The notes beneath the pieces are model-generated. The model made no database searches and was not told the origin of the DNA. It saw nothing but the letters and a program-made list of their open reading frames with translations. DNA of 64,000 bases from the NCBI RefSeq assembly GCF_032116555.1, contig NZ_CP134949.1, forward strand, positions 62,001 to 126,000, written 5' to 3'. This document shows, one piece after another, positions 54,237 to 63,018 of the stretch. Origin of the DNA: Halobaculum sp. XH14. GTDB lineage: Archaea > Halobacteriota > Halobacteria > Halobacteriales > Haloferacaceae. The position numbers were made by a program, and so were the translations under genes. How positions within the stretch are numbered: the first letter of the stretch is position 1; the number at the start of each line of letters is the position of its first letter.

Positions 54237-54244
54237 GTTAAATA
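54237..54244 (+). promoter_or_regulatory. TATA box of the thiamine-type transporter operon
   Basis: GTTAAATA is centred about 27 bases before the ATG at 54268, one of the best TATA matches in the window. Initiation would be at or next to the ATG, leaving no leader for a TPP riboswitch. Confidence 0.55.
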
Positions 54245-54267
54245 CCACAGAGTGAAACAACCCGGTA

Positions 54268-55422
54268 ATGAGTCGAAGCAGACGGGAGTTCCTGACCGCG
54301 GCGGGCGCGAGCGGTGCGGCGCTGCTCGCCGGCTGTCAGGCCGAGCCGGTGGACCAGGAGACGCCCACGCCGACGGCCACGGAGGCCGACGGGGCCGGGA
54401 CGACGGCGGGATCGCCGACGCCGAGCGGGGCCGACACGCTCGTCGTGGCGACGTACCCGCCGTTCGTGAACGCGCCGAGCACGAGCCCGGGCGCGTGGCT
54501 GAAGCGGCGGTTCGAGGAGCAGTTCGACGCGACGCTCGTCTACCAGACGCCGGAAAGCGAGCTGAACTACTACCTCGAGCGGGCCATCCAGGGCGTCGAG
54601 TTCGAGGCCGACGTGTACGTCGGGCTGAACACCGGTCAGCTCATCGACGCGGACGACCGCCGTGGCGAGGGGCAGTTCACCGACCCGCTGTTCGCCGAAG
54701 CCGGCGACGTCGAGGGGATGGATCGGCTCCGAGATGGGCTCCAGTTCGACCCGCGGAACCGGGCCGTACCGTTCGACACGGGCTACATCTCGCTCGTCTG
54801 GAACGCGACGATGGACGGCGGCGAGTTCGTCGCGCCCGAGACGTTCGAGGCGCTGACCGAGTCCGAGTACGAGGGCGACCTCATCGCGCAGAACCCGGCG
54901 AGCTCCTCGACCGGCGAGGCGTTCATGCTCCACACCATCAAGGAGTACGGCCCGGACGGGTTCCTCGACTACTGGGACCGGCTCCAGGCGAACGGCGTCA
55001 CGGTACTGGGCAACTGGACGGACTCGTACACCGCCTACACGAACGAGGAGGCCCCGATGGTCGTCTCCTACTCCACCGACCAGGTGTTCGCCGCCGCCGA
55101 GGACCAGGACCTCCAGAAGCACCAGATCCGCTTCCTGAACGACCAGGCGTACGCAAACCCCGAGGGGATGGCCCGCTTTGCCGACACTGACGCCCCCGGA
55201 CTCGCCGGCGAGTTCATGTCGTTCATGCTCCAGCCGGAGATCCAGGCCGGCATCGCCCAGCGAAACGTCGCGTTTCCGGCGATCCAGGACGCCCCGCTGC
55301 CAGAGGACTACTCCCGGTACGCCCAGGAGCCGCCCGAACCGGTCACCTTCACGTACGACGAGTTGCAAGGAAACGTCGACGAATGGACCGATCAGTGGGC
55401 GCGGCGCTTCGCCGGCGGGTGA
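54268..55422 (+). CDS. thiB: Thiamine-type ABC transporter substrate-binding lipoprotein
   Basis: A 384-residue binding protein. The N-terminus has a Tat signal (SRREFL) and a lipobox ending at Cys23 (LLAGC), so it is exported folded and lipid-anchored. A Thr/Pro-rich spacer leads to a type 2 periplasmic-binding fold with ThiB features: LVVATYPPFVN near residue 57, VPFDTGYISLVWN, and VVSYSTDQVF. The substrate is probably thiamine or a phosphate ester. It is first in a three-gene operon. Confidence 0.87.
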   Translation: MSRSRREFLTAAGASGAALLAGCQAEPVDQETPTPTATEADGAGTTAGSPTPSGADTLVVATYPPFVNAPSTSPGAWLKRRFEEQFDATLVYQTPESELNYYLERAIQGVEFEADVYVGLNTGQLIDADDRRGEGQFTDPLFAEAGDVEGMDRLRDGLQFDPRNRAVPFDTGYISLVWNATMDGGEFVAPETFEALTESEYEGDLIAQNPASSSTGEAFMLHTIKEYGPDGFLDYWDRLQANGVTVLGNWTDSYTAYTNEEAPMVVSYSTDQVFAAAEDQDLQKHQIRFLNDQAYANPEGMARFADTDAPGLAGEFMSFMLQPEIQAGIAQRNVAFPAIQDAPLPEDYSRYAQEPPEPVTFTYDELQGNVDEWTDQWARRFAGG

Positions 55423-57179
55423 GCCGCGCCCGGCGGACGGCGCGCCGGGTCGGTCGCGCGGTGCGCCGGCCCGGAGGCGCCGACGTCCTCGAACGGCGGG
55501 CGCTCCCCCTGCTGGCGGTCGGGACGGCCCTCCTCCTGACCGTGCTGTTCTACTACCCCGTAGCGACGGTGCTGGTGGAGTCGGTCCGCGAGGCGGGGCG
55601 GCTCACGTTCGGCCCGCTGGTCGACGTGCTGACCGACGAGTTCTACGTCGTCCGCGTGTTCGGCTTCACGGCCTGGCAGGCGTTCCTCTCGACGCTCGCC
55701 AGCGTCGCGCTCGGTCTCCCGGGCGCGTGGGTGCTCGCCCGGTTCGACTTCCGCGGCCGGGAGACGCTCAAGTCGCTGACGATGGTGCCGTTCGTGCTCC
55801 CGTCGGTGATGGTCGCGGTCGGCTTCTACGCCACGTTCGGCGCGTCCGGCACGCTCAACGATGCGCTCGGCGCGCTGGGCGTGGGCGGGGTCGACCTGCT
55901 CCCGTCGCTCGGCGCGATCATCGTCGCCCACGCCTTCTACAACGCCCCGCTCGTCACCCGCGTCGTGACCGCCTCGTGGGAGTCGGTCGACGCCGGTGCG
56001 GTGGAGACGGCCCGCTCGCTGGGCGCGTCGCCCCGCCGGGCGTTCCGCGACGTGGTGCTCCCGCAGCTGTTGCCGGCGGTGCTGATGGGGGCGACGCTGA
56101 CGTTCGTGTTCACGTTCGCCTCGTTCCCCATCGTGCTCGCGCTCGGCGGGTTCCAGTACGCGACCGTCGAGGTGTTCATCTACTCCGCCGTCCAGCAGCT
56201 CGACTACGCGGAAGCCGCCGCGCTGGCGGCCGTCGAGTCGGCCGTGTCGCTCACGCTCACCGCGCTCTACCTGCGGTACGAGCGTCGCCAGACCGCCGAG
56301 CGCCGCGACGTCCGCCCGCTCCCCCGGGAGCGGCTCGTGCCCGAATCGTGGCGGAGCGCCGCCGCGTGGACCCGCGAGCGGCTGGTCTCCCGGCTCGCCG
56401 TCGCCGGCTACGCCGCGGTCGTGGTCGTCGTGTTCCTCGGGCCGATCCTCAGCATGATCTACGCCAGCCTGACCGTCGACGGCCAGTTCACGCTCTCGGC
56501 GTACCGCTTCCTGCTCCGGCGACAGGTGTCGGGCGCGGCGTTCCAGGTGAGGCCGCTGCCGGCGGTGCTGAACTCGCTCGCGTTCGGCGTCGCCACGCTC
56601 GCCGTCGCCCTGCCGATGGGCGTCTCGATGGCCGTGTTGACGACCCGGCGGTTCCGCGGCCGGGTCGCGCTCGACGCGCTGTCGATGGCTCCCCTGGCGG
56701 TGTCGGGCATCGTCGTCGGCCTCGGCCTGCTCCGCGGGCTGGTGTTCGGCGTCGAGGCGTTCGGCTACCGCTTCTCCGCGTCGGGCCCGGCGGCCATCGT
56801 CGCCGCCCACGCCGTCGCCGCCTACCCGTTCGTCGTGCGCAACGTCTCGCCGGGGCTCGACGGCCTCGACCGGACGCTCGTGGAGTCGGCGCGGTCGCTC
56901 GGCGCGTCCCGGGTCCGGGCGCTCCTCGACGTCGAACTGCCGCTCGTCTGGCCGGGCGTCGTCGCCGGCGCGGCGTTCGCGTTCGCGCTCAGCGTCGGCG
57001 AGTTCGACGCCACGGTCATCCTCGCGGAAGGGGGTAACGTCTACACGATGCCCGTCGCCGTCGAGCGCTACATCGGGCGACGGCTCGGCCCCGCGACCGC
57101 GATGGGCACCGTGCTGCTCGCGGTGACGGCCGCCTCGTTCGTCGTCATCGAGCGCGTCGGGGGTGGGTTCCGTGGCTGA
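55419..57179 (+). CDS. thiP: Thiamine-type ABC transporter permease (double-length)
   Basis: About 586 residues with twelve or so helices in two homologous halves, each with an EAA loop (ETARSLGASPRRAFRDVVLP near residue 200 and ESARSLGASRVRALLDVELP near 510) that docks the ATPase. This fused permease form is typical of ThiP and iron FbpB types. GTG 55419 overlaps the thiB stop in a GTGA arrangement; an ATG at 55383 would add 12 residues. Confidence 0.87.
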   Translation: MSRARRTARRVGRAVRRPGGADVLERRALPLLAVGTALLLTVLFYYPVATVLVESVREAGRLTFGPLVDVLTDEFYVVRVFGFTAWQAFLSTLASVALGLPGAWVLARFDFRGRETLKSLTMVPFVLPSVMVAVGFYATFGASGTLNDALGALGVGGVDLLPSLGAIIVAHAFYNAPLVTRVVTASWESVDAGAVETARSLGASPRRAFRDVVLPQLLPAVLMGATLTFVFTFASFPIVLALGGFQYATVEVFIYSAVQQLDYAEAAALAAVESAVSLTLTALYLRYERRQTAERRDVRPLPRERLVPESWRSAAAWTRERLVSRLAVAGYAAVVVVVFLGPILSMIYASLTVDGQFTLSAYRFLLRRQVSGAAFQVRPLPAVLNSLAFGVATLAVALPMGVSMAVLTTRRFRGRVALDALSMAPLAVSGIVVGLGLLRGLVFGVEAFGYRFSASGPAAIVAAHAVAAYPFVVRNVSPGLDGLDRTLVESARSLGASRVRALLDVELPLVWPGVVAGAAFAFALSVGEFDATVILAEGGNVYTMPVAVERYIGRRLGPATAMGTVLLAVTAASFVVIERVGGGFRG

Positions 57180-58314
57180 GGAGGGGACGGGTCCCGACGC
57201 GGGAGCCGACGCCGGCGGACCCGCGGCGGCCGAACGGTCGTCGACCGGACGGTCCGCGGTCGACGGACGCGACGCCGCCCCGGTCCGGCTCGACGACCTG
57301 CGCGTCGAGTACGGCGGGACGACCGCGCTCGACGGCATCGACCTGGCCGTCGAGCCGGGCGAGTTCTTCACGCTCGTCGGCCCCTCGGGCTGCGGGAAGA
57401 CCACCACGCTGCGCGCCGTCGCGGGGTTCGAGTCCCCCACGGACGGATCGGTCGAGATCGGCGGCGAGCCGATGGACGGCGTCCCGCCGGAGGCCCGCGG
57501 CGTCGGCGTCGTCTTCCAGAACTACGCGCTGTTCCCGCACATGACCGTCGCGGAGAACGTCGCCTACGGCCTGCGATTCTCCGATCCGCCCGGCGGGGTC
57601 GGCCGCGACGAGCGCGTCGCGGACCTGCTCGACATGGTCGATCTCTCGGGGTTCGGTGACCGCGACCCGTCGACGCTCTCGGGCGGGCAGCGCCAGCGAG
57701 TCTCGCTGGCCCGGGCGCTGGCTCCCGGTCCGCGGCTGCTGCTGCTCGACGAGCCGATGTCGGCGCTCGACGCCCGACTGCGCGAACGGCTCAGGGTGCA
57801 GGTCCGGAAGATCCAGCGGGAGCTCGGAATCACGACCGTCTACGTCACCCACGACCAGGAGGAGGCGCTGGCCGTCTCCGACCGCGTGGCGGTGATGAAC
57901 GACGGGCGCGTCGAGCAGGTCGGCGCGCCGCGGGACCTCTACGGCGCGCCGCGCACCCGGTTCGTCGCGTCGTTCCTCGGCGACAACAACGTCCTCACCG
58001 GGGTGGTCCGCGAGTCGACCGACGGGGGCTGCACGGTCGACGTGGGCGGGCACGCGCTCCGCGTCCCTCCCTGCGGGGCCGCTCGCGGTGACCACCTCAC
58101 CGTCTGCGTGCGGCCCGAGCGCCTGCGGGTCGATCCCGAGAACGCCGACAATCGACTCTCCGTCGCCGTCGAGAGCGCGGAGTTCCTCGGCGAGGCCACC
58201 CGCCTGCACTGTGACTGGGCGGGGACGCCCCTGACGGTTCGGACCGACGGCGACCGCTCGGGGACGATCACCGTCGGGTTCGACGCCGCCGACGTACACG
58301 TCGTCGAGGAGTGA
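57172..58314 (+). CDS. thiQ: Thiamine-type ABC transporter ATP-binding protein
   Basis: A 380-residue ATPase with Walker A GPSGCGKTT, Q-loop FQNYALF, signature LSGGQRQR, Walker B LLLLDEP and the switch His in YVTHDQEE. The C-terminal 120 residues form a TOBE-like regulatory domain, longer than in bacterial ThiQ and more like PotA/MalK types, so polyamine or sugar specificity cannot be ruled out from this subunit alone. The N-terminal 35 residues are an acidic extension. GTG 57172 overlaps the thiP stop. Confidence 0.85.
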   Translation: MAEEGTGPDAGADAGGPAAAERSSTGRSAVDGRDAAPVRLDDLRVEYGGTTALDGIDLAVEPGEFFTLVGPSGCGKTTTLRAVAGFESPTDGSVEIGGEPMDGVPPEARGVGVVFQNYALFPHMTVAENVAYGLRFSDPPGGVGRDERVADLLDMVDLSGFGDRDPSTLSGGQRQRVSLARALAPGPRLLLLDEPMSALDARLRERLRVQVRKIQRELGITTVYVTHDQEEALAVSDRVAVMNDGRVEQVGAPRDLYGAPRTRFVASFLGDNNVLTGVVRESTDGGCTVDVGGHALRVPPCGAARGDHLTVCVRPERLRVDPENADNRLSVAVESAEFLGEATRLHCDWAGTPLTVRTDGDRSGTITVGFDAADVHVVEE

Positions 58315-58335
58315 GGATCGGCGTGCGGCCGCGTC

Positions 58336-58512
58336 TCAGGTCGCCGCGCGTTTCAGTATCATCGGGGTGACGAGCGCGTCGAGGACGGCGATCCCGAGGA
58401 TGATCCAGCGAATCGTTCCCTCGAAATACGAGAGGGCGACGAACGCGAGGATCAGGGCGCCGCTGAGACCGATTCCGTACCGGAAGGCCGGATTCTCGAA
58501 TGGGGAACTCAC
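58336..58512 (-). CDS. Small two-helix membrane protein
   Basis: A 58-residue protein with two helices (YGIGLSGALILAFVALSYF and IRWIILGIAVLDALVTPMIL). GTG 58512 is favoured: on the minus strand a TATA-like GTTTATCAGA (58532-58541) lies about 25 bases upstream, and the N-terminus SSPFENPAFRYG looks like the family start. The longer ATG at 58551 would lie upstream of that initiation site. Function unknown. Confidence 0.6.
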   Translation of the reverse strand: MSSPFENPAFRYGIGLSGALILAFVALSYFEGTIRWIILGIAVLDALVTPMILKRAAT

Positions 58513-58735
58513 GTGCCTTGGCTCGACGACCGGTCTGATAAACGCCACCATCTTCGTCCGCCCGGAGCGACCGCGACCGTGCGGGGACGGTGACGCCCGT
58601 GCCGACCTCGCCGACGTGCACGTCGTCCCCGGAGCCGGGCCCGGGGTCGGTCCCGTCGCCGCGTGGCTGCCCGTCGTCGGCTTGCACGTCCCGGCACAGT
58701 CCGTTTGGGACCTCGCGTCGTACTGGCGGGACTAC

Positions 58736-60304
58736 ATGGCCCCGACCGAGGACGCCACCGGCCGGGAGCGACCGCCCGGAGCGGACACGAGGACGTCGGT
58801 GTGGACGGCGACGAGCGCCGCGTCCGACTACGACCCGCTCGCCGAAGGGAAACACGTCGACGTCGCGGTCGTCGGGGGCGGCATCGCCGGGGTGACGGCG
58901 GCCGCCGAACTCGTCGCGGCCGGGGAGTCGGTCGCCCTGCTCGAGCGCGACCGGATCGGCTCGGGCGCGACCGGGAACACGACCGCGAAGGTCACCTCAC
59001 AGCACGGCGTGATCTACCGCTTCCTGTCGAGCGAGGCCAGCGCCGACGTTGCCCGCGCGTACGCCGAGGCGAACGAGGCCGCCATCGACTACGTGGAGGC
59101 GAAGGTCGGTGAACTCGGCGTCGACTGCGGGTTCCGGCGCCTCCCGGCGTTCGTCTACACCCACGACCCCGAGGAGCGTCGTCGATACCGGGCGGAGGCC
59201 GCGACCGCGCGTCACCTCGGGATTCCCGCGAGGTGGGTCGAGGACGTTCCGCTCCCGGACGACGCCGCGGCGGCCGTCCGGTTCGACGACCAGGCGGCGT
59301 TCCACCCCCGCGACTACCTGCTCGCGCTCGCCGAGTCGGTCGTCGACGGCGGCGGACGGATCTACGAGGAAACCCGGGTCGAGGACGTCGAGGACGGGTC
59401 ACGCGGTCCGTGCCGGGTCGAGACCGAACGGGGGACCCTCGGGGCCGACGCCGTCGTCGTCGCCACACACTTCCCGCTGGTCGACCCGGCGTTCTACTTC
59501 GCCCGCCTGTCCCCGAAGAAGTCCTACGTCGTCGCCGTCGACGCCGCCGACCCGCCCGACGAGGGCGTGTTCTACCGCGCCGACGAGCCGTACGTTTCGG
59601 TCCGGACCTGCGAGACGGACGAGCACGGGACGCTCACGCTCGTCGGCGGGCAGAACCACAAGACCGGGCAGGGCGGCAGCGTCGCCGAGCGGTTCGACCG
59701 CGTCGAGGCCGAGGCCCGCGACCGCTTCGACGTCTCCGCCGTGCCGTATCGCTGGTCGACCCAGGACTTCGTGTCGGTCGACCGGCGGCCGTTCGTCGGC
59801 GAACTCGAGCGGCGCGAGAACGTGTACGTGGCGACCGGGTTCGGCGGGTGGGGAATGACGAACGGCACCGTCGCGGGGATGCTCCTCGCCGACCTCGTCC
59901 GCGGGCACGACAACGACTGGGCGGGGGCGTACGACCCGTCCCGGGTCCCGCGCGGGGCGGCGACGGGGACGTTCCTCCGGGAGAACCTGAACGTGGGACA
60001 CCAGTACGTCGGTGACTGGACGCGTGCGCCGTTCTCGGGGGGCGAGCACGGCTCGCTCGGGGACCTCTCGCCGGGCGAGGGCACGGTCGTCCGCCGCGGC
60101 ACGGACCTGCTGGCGGTGTCGCGGGCCGACGACGGCGACCTGCGGGCCGTCTCGGCGGTGTGCCCGCACATGGGCTGTCTCGTGAGCTGGAACGACGGCG
60201 AGGGGACGTGGGACTGTCCGTGTCACGGCTCCCGGTTCGAGGCGGACGGGCGCGTCATCGACGGGCCGGCGGTGGCGGACCTCGCGAAACGGGACGACGA
60301 GTGA
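58736..60304 (+). CDS. FAD-dependent oxidoreductase with C-terminal Rieske domain
   Basis: A 522-residue fusion. Residues about 40-400 are a DAO/glycine-oxidase-type flavoprotein: VDVAVVGGGIAGVTAA binds FAD, and YVATGFGGWGMTNGTVAG is the C-terminal FAD contact. The last 90 residues are a Rieske [2Fe-2S] domain, with ligands Cys476/His478 in CPHMGC and Cys494/His497 in CPCHGS. Fusions of this kind occur in bacteria and haloarchaea; their substrates are mostly unknown. The ATG at 58736 precedes the acidic leader of the flavodomain. Confidence 0.88.
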   Translation: MAPTEDATGRERPPGADTRTSVWTATSAASDYDPLAEGKHVDVAVVGGGIAGVTAAAELVAAGESVALLERDRIGSGATGNTTAKVTSQHGVIYRFLSSEASADVARAYAEANEAAIDYVEAKVGELGVDCGFRRLPAFVYTHDPEERRRYRAEAATARHLGIPARWVEDVPLPDDAAAAVRFDDQAAFHPRDYLLALAESVVDGGGRIYEETRVEDVEDGSRGPCRVETERGTLGADAVVVATHFPLVDPAFYFARLSPKKSYVVAVDAADPPDEGVFYRADEPYVSVRTCETDEHGTLTLVGGQNHKTGQGGSVAERFDRVEAEARDRFDVSAVPYRWSTQDFVSVDRRPFVGELERRENVYVATGFGGWGMTNGTVAGMLLADLVRGHDNDWAGAYDPSRVPRGAATGTFLRENLNVGHQYVGDWTRAPFSGGEHGSLGDLSPGEGTVVRRGTDLLAVSRADDGDLRAVSAVCPHMGCLVSWNDGEGTWDCPCHGSRFEADGRVIDGPAVADLAKRDDE

Positions 60305-60353
60305 GAGTTTCGAGCGTGACACCGCGGACCGTTGGACGCGGAGCCGGAGCGGT

Positions 60354-61118
60354 TCAACGGGAGACGCCGACGGTGAGCAGCGTGCCGTAGGTGCGGTACC
60401 GCTCGACCATCGCCTCGCGGCTCTCCCAGTTCTCGGTGGGGAACGCCTCGGCCGGCGGGATCTCGATCTCGCGGTCCGGCACGTTGTCCTGGGCGGCGAC
60501 CGCGAGGCCCGCGTCCCGGAACGCCTCGCGGTACTCGGCGGCGTCCCACCGGGTCATCTCGACCGAGATGTTCTCCTGCCAGCCGTGGCTGTGGACGTTC
60601 TCCTCGTAGTAGTTCACCGCACAGTGGAACGTGCCGCCGGGCCGGAGGACGCGGGCGACCTCCCGGAGCGCCTCGTGGGGGTCGCTGCTGTAGTAGAACG
60701 CCTCCATCGTGACCGCGTGGTCGATCGAGTCGTCAGCGAACGGAAGGTGGCCGAAGTCGCCGACGACGAACCCGAGATCAGTGGCCGAGGCGGCCGCGGT
60801 CTCTCCGTCGAGGTCGGTGGCCGAGGCGGCACCGGTTTCTCCGCCGAGATCTGCCCCCGTGGCGGCTTCTAGCGTGTATTCACGGGCGTTACGGGCCATC
60901 TCGGGTGAGCCGTCGAGGCCGTAGCCGCGGCCGAGGTCGGTCGCCTCCGCGAGCGCGCGGACCGCGTAGCCGCTCCCGGTCCCCAGGTCGAGCACGGCGT
61001 CGCCCGGTTCGACCGGCATCCGTGCGAGCACGTGTTTCGCGGTGTGCCAGTGTCGCTCCTCCATCCCCCGGTCCCGGCCGTCGGCGGCCCAGGCGTCGAA
61101 CTCGTCGCGGACGCTCAT
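60354..61118 (-). CDS. Class I SAM-dependent methyltransferase with repeat insertion
   Basis: A 254-residue methyltransferase. Motif I is VLDLGTGSGYAVRAL (about residues 43-57), and the acidic strand-2 end is YGLDGSPEM. The post-motif segment VVGDFGHLPFADDSIDHAV and the ARVLRPGGTFHCAVNYY region are typical. Between helix B and strand 3, two 12-residue repeats (DLGGETGAASAT-type) are inserted, encoded by 36-base tandem repeats at 60781-60852. The substrate is unknown. Convergent with the FAD/Rieske gene. Confidence 0.85.
   Translation of the reverse strand: MSVRDEFDAWAADGRDRGMEERHWHTAKHVLARMPVEPGDAVLDLGTGSGYAVRALAEATDLGRGYGLDGSPEMARNAREYTLEAATGADLGGETGAASATDLDGETAAASATDLGFVVGDFGHLPFADDSIDHAVTMEAFYYSSDPHEALREVARVLRPGGTFHCAVNYYEENVHSHGWQENISVEMTRWDAAEYREAFRDAGLAVAAQDNVPDREIEIPPAEAFPTENWESREAMVERYRTYGTLLTVGVSR
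60781..60852. repeat. Two 36-base tandem repeats in the methyltransferase gene
   Basis: Units at 60781-60816 and 60817-60852 both begin GTGGCCGAGGCGGC. Being a multiple of three, they add 12 residues each without a frameshift. Partial units flank them on both sides. Confidence 0.75.
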
Positions 61119-61199
61119 ACCGGGTGGAGCGCGCCTGCGGAGGTAAGCCCCGCGATACCCCCGCGGGACTTACGTCGGTGGGTGGCGTACGGACGGCGT

Positions 61200-61622
61200 A
61201 TGGAGATTCGGGACGGGGTCGAAGCCGACGCCGCCGCGCTCGCGGCCATCGCCGACGCCCCGACCGAGGCGATGCGGGGGGTCATCCACGACCGGACGGT
61301 GCGGGTCGCCGTCGACGAGTCGACCCCCGAACCGGGCGAGGAGGAGACCGACCCCGACGACGTCCTCGGCTTTCTCAGCTACGACGCGCGGGACGACACC
61401 GTCCACGTCACCCAGTTCGGCGGGAGCAAAGCGGTCTGTGCTCGCCTGCTGGAGGAACCGCTCCGCTTTGCCGCGAGCGAGGGGATGGCCGTGGAACTGC
61501 TCGTGCTCGACGGCGAGGACGAGATGCGCGAGGCCGCGGTGGAGGCCGACTTCGAGGAGGTCGGCCCCGGCCCGCGCTTCGACGGCGAGCGGACCACCCG
61601 CTACCGCCTCGACGCGCCCTGA
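61200..61622 (+). CDS. GNAT-like acetyltransferase family protein
   Basis: A 140-residue protein starting MEIRDGVEADAAALAAIADAP, a GNAT N-terminal pattern, with RTVRVAVDE and VLGFLSYDARDDTVHVTQFGG as the central sheet and a C-terminal LLVLDGEDEMREAAVEADFEEVG. The acetyl-CoA loop (usually Q/RxxGxG/A) is not clear; the matching place reads GSKAVCARLL. It may therefore be a divergent member. Transcribed divergently from the methyltransferase gene. Confidence 0.7.
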   Translation: MEIRDGVEADAAALAAIADAPTEAMRGVIHDRTVRVAVDESTPEPGEEETDPDDVLGFLSYDARDDTVHVTQFGGSKAVCARLLEEPLRFAASEGMAVELLVLDGEDEMREAAVEADFEEVGPGPRFDGERTTRYRLDAP

Positions 61623-61689
61623 GCGACCGGGTTCTCGTCGTCGGACCCTGCCGTCGCGGAGGCGTGGCCGGCGGTGCGGTCCCGGCCCA

Positions 61690-62745
61690 TCAGAACGGCC
61701 CGACGTTCGTGTACCGAACCCGCCGGTAGAGGTAGAACGCGCCGAACGGGAGCGCCAGGACGAGGCCGCCGAGCGCGTACCAGAGCGCGAGCGGCCGCCA
61801 GCCCACGTCGGCCCGGCGGACCGCCGTCGCGTCGAGGTAGAAGCCGAGCGGGACGAGGACGTATCGGAGGAACAGGACCGCCAGCAGTACCGCGAGCAGC
61901 GGCCCCGACAGCGCCGTCCCGAGGCCCGCGGGGAGCGCCGAGAGCGCCTCCGAGGCGGCGACCAGCCCCTCGACGAGGCCGCCGAGCACGACGCCGACGA
62001 CGACCAGCACCCACCAGTTCGAGGGGACGATGCGGCCCTCGTAGAACGCGAACCGATCGCCGAACGGGAGGTGGGGGACGCCGACGTAGCGCCGGCGCGC
62101 CAGCAGGTAGTAGACGCTCGTGGGGAGCGGCGCGAGGAGCACCGCGGGCCCCAGGAGCCGGCACGACGGCGACCAGTTCACGCCCTCGGCCCGCCCGAGC
62201 AACGTGGCGTCCCGGAGGAGCGAGATCGGCAAGAGGAGCGCGCGGAGCAGCGCGGCGACCGCGAGACCGAGCAGCACGCCGCCGCCGGCCGCGGACGCGA
62301 GCCGGCCCGAGAGCGAGGGAACGGGCAGTTCCGCGAGCGCGAGCGGGAGGCTCCAGAGCGCCGCCACCAGCGCCCAGGCGACCGTGCCGACCAGCAGCAC
62401 GGCCCACCACGACGCACCCGTCGGGTCGGAGTCCCGAAACCGGGCCGGCGGTCGCGGCAGTTCGACGGACAGTGGGCCGCCCGACTCGCTCGTGGCGGCC
62501 GACACCCCCGACCGCTCCCGGCCGTCGGATTCGACCGAATCCCCGGCGTCGGTGGAGTCATCGGGACGCGGGGTGCCGAGCGGGCGGGACGGCTCCGCCG
62601 GGAGCCGGACCGTGACCTCCGTTTCCGAAGCGTCCGACCCCGCCGCGTCAGACGTTCCCACATCCCCCGATCGTGCCGACCCCGTCCACTCGAAACCGTG
62701 TCCTTCCGAATCGTCGTCCGTCGGGCGGTCGGACGGGTCCGTCAT
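61690..62745 (-). CDS. Multi-helix membrane protein with long acidic N-terminus
   Basis: A 351-residue protein. The first 105 residues are acidic, Ser/Asp/Gly-rich and probably disordered. About seven helices follow (WWAVLLVGTVAWALVAALW, LLLGLAVAALLRALLLP, WWVLVVVGVVLGGLVEGLV, and others), with two similar loops YYLLARRRYVGVPHLPFG and YLYRRVRYTNVGPF suggesting an internal duplication. I do not recognise a family. A TATA-like element (GCTTAAGTG/CACTTAAGC at 62770-62778) lies about 28 bases before the ATG. Confidence 0.68.
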   Translation of the reverse strand: MTDPSDRPTDDDSEGHGFEWTGSARSGDVGTSDAAGSDASETEVTVRLPAEPSRPLGTPRPDDSTDAGDSVESDGRERSGVSAATSESGGPLSVELPRPPARFRDSDPTGASWWAVLLVGTVAWALVAALWSLPLALAELPVPSLSGRLASAAGGGVLLGLAVAALLRALLLPISLLRDATLLGRAEGVNWSPSCRLLGPAVLLAPLPTSVYYLLARRRYVGVPHLPFGDRFAFYEGRIVPSNWWVLVVVGVVLGGLVEGLVAASEALSALPAGLGTALSGPLLAVLLAVLFLRYVLVPLGFYLDATAVRRADVGWRPLALWYALGGLVLALPFGAFYLYRRVRYTNVGPF

Positions 62746-62893
62746 CGACCGTCCGGAGGGGGGTGTGACACTTAAGCAACGGGGGACGAACAGCGGACGG
62801 TTCGGCGACGGCGTGGTCGCAGTGGGGTGGCGAACAGTGCCGAAGCGGTGCCGTGCTGTGCGGTTCACGAGCGTCAGTACCGCGAGCGAGGGA

Positions 62894-62912
62894 GGCGCGG
62901 CGCAGCCGCGCC
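62894..62912. repeat. Small perfect hairpin
   Basis: GGCGCGGC and GCCGCGCC enclose a GCA loop. It is one of two hairpins in the 273-base spacer between the membrane protein gene and the PolD small subunit gene. Confidence 0.5.
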
Positions 62913-62946
62913 GACCGAGTCTGGCGGCGTTTTGGCATGAACGGGT

Positions 62947-63009
62947 TTTGCGGGGGTTCGACGAGCGAGGGCCGGCTGAGCCGGCCCGAGCGAGGAGGAC
63001 CCCCGCAAA
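62947..63009. terminator. Long two-tier hairpin just downstream of the PolD small-subunit gene
   Basis: An 11-bp outer stem (TTTGCGGGGGT at 62947-62957 with ACCCCCGCAAA at 62999-63009) encloses an 8-bp inner stem (62969-62976 with 62980-62987, loop TGA). It starts ten bases past the minus-strand stop at 63019. It may define the mRNA 3' end. No T run follows in that direction. Confidence 0.45.
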
Positions 63010-63018
63010 GGAGGTTCC

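Noticed and set aside
54091-54267. TPP riboswitch before the thiamine-type transporter
   Set aside because: No conserved TPP aptamer segments were seen, and the TATA box leaves no leader RNA.
62947-63009. tRNA-like GGTTCGA sequence inside the hairpin
   Set aside because: No acceptor, D or anticodon arms can be drawn around it; the pairing is a simple nested hairpin.
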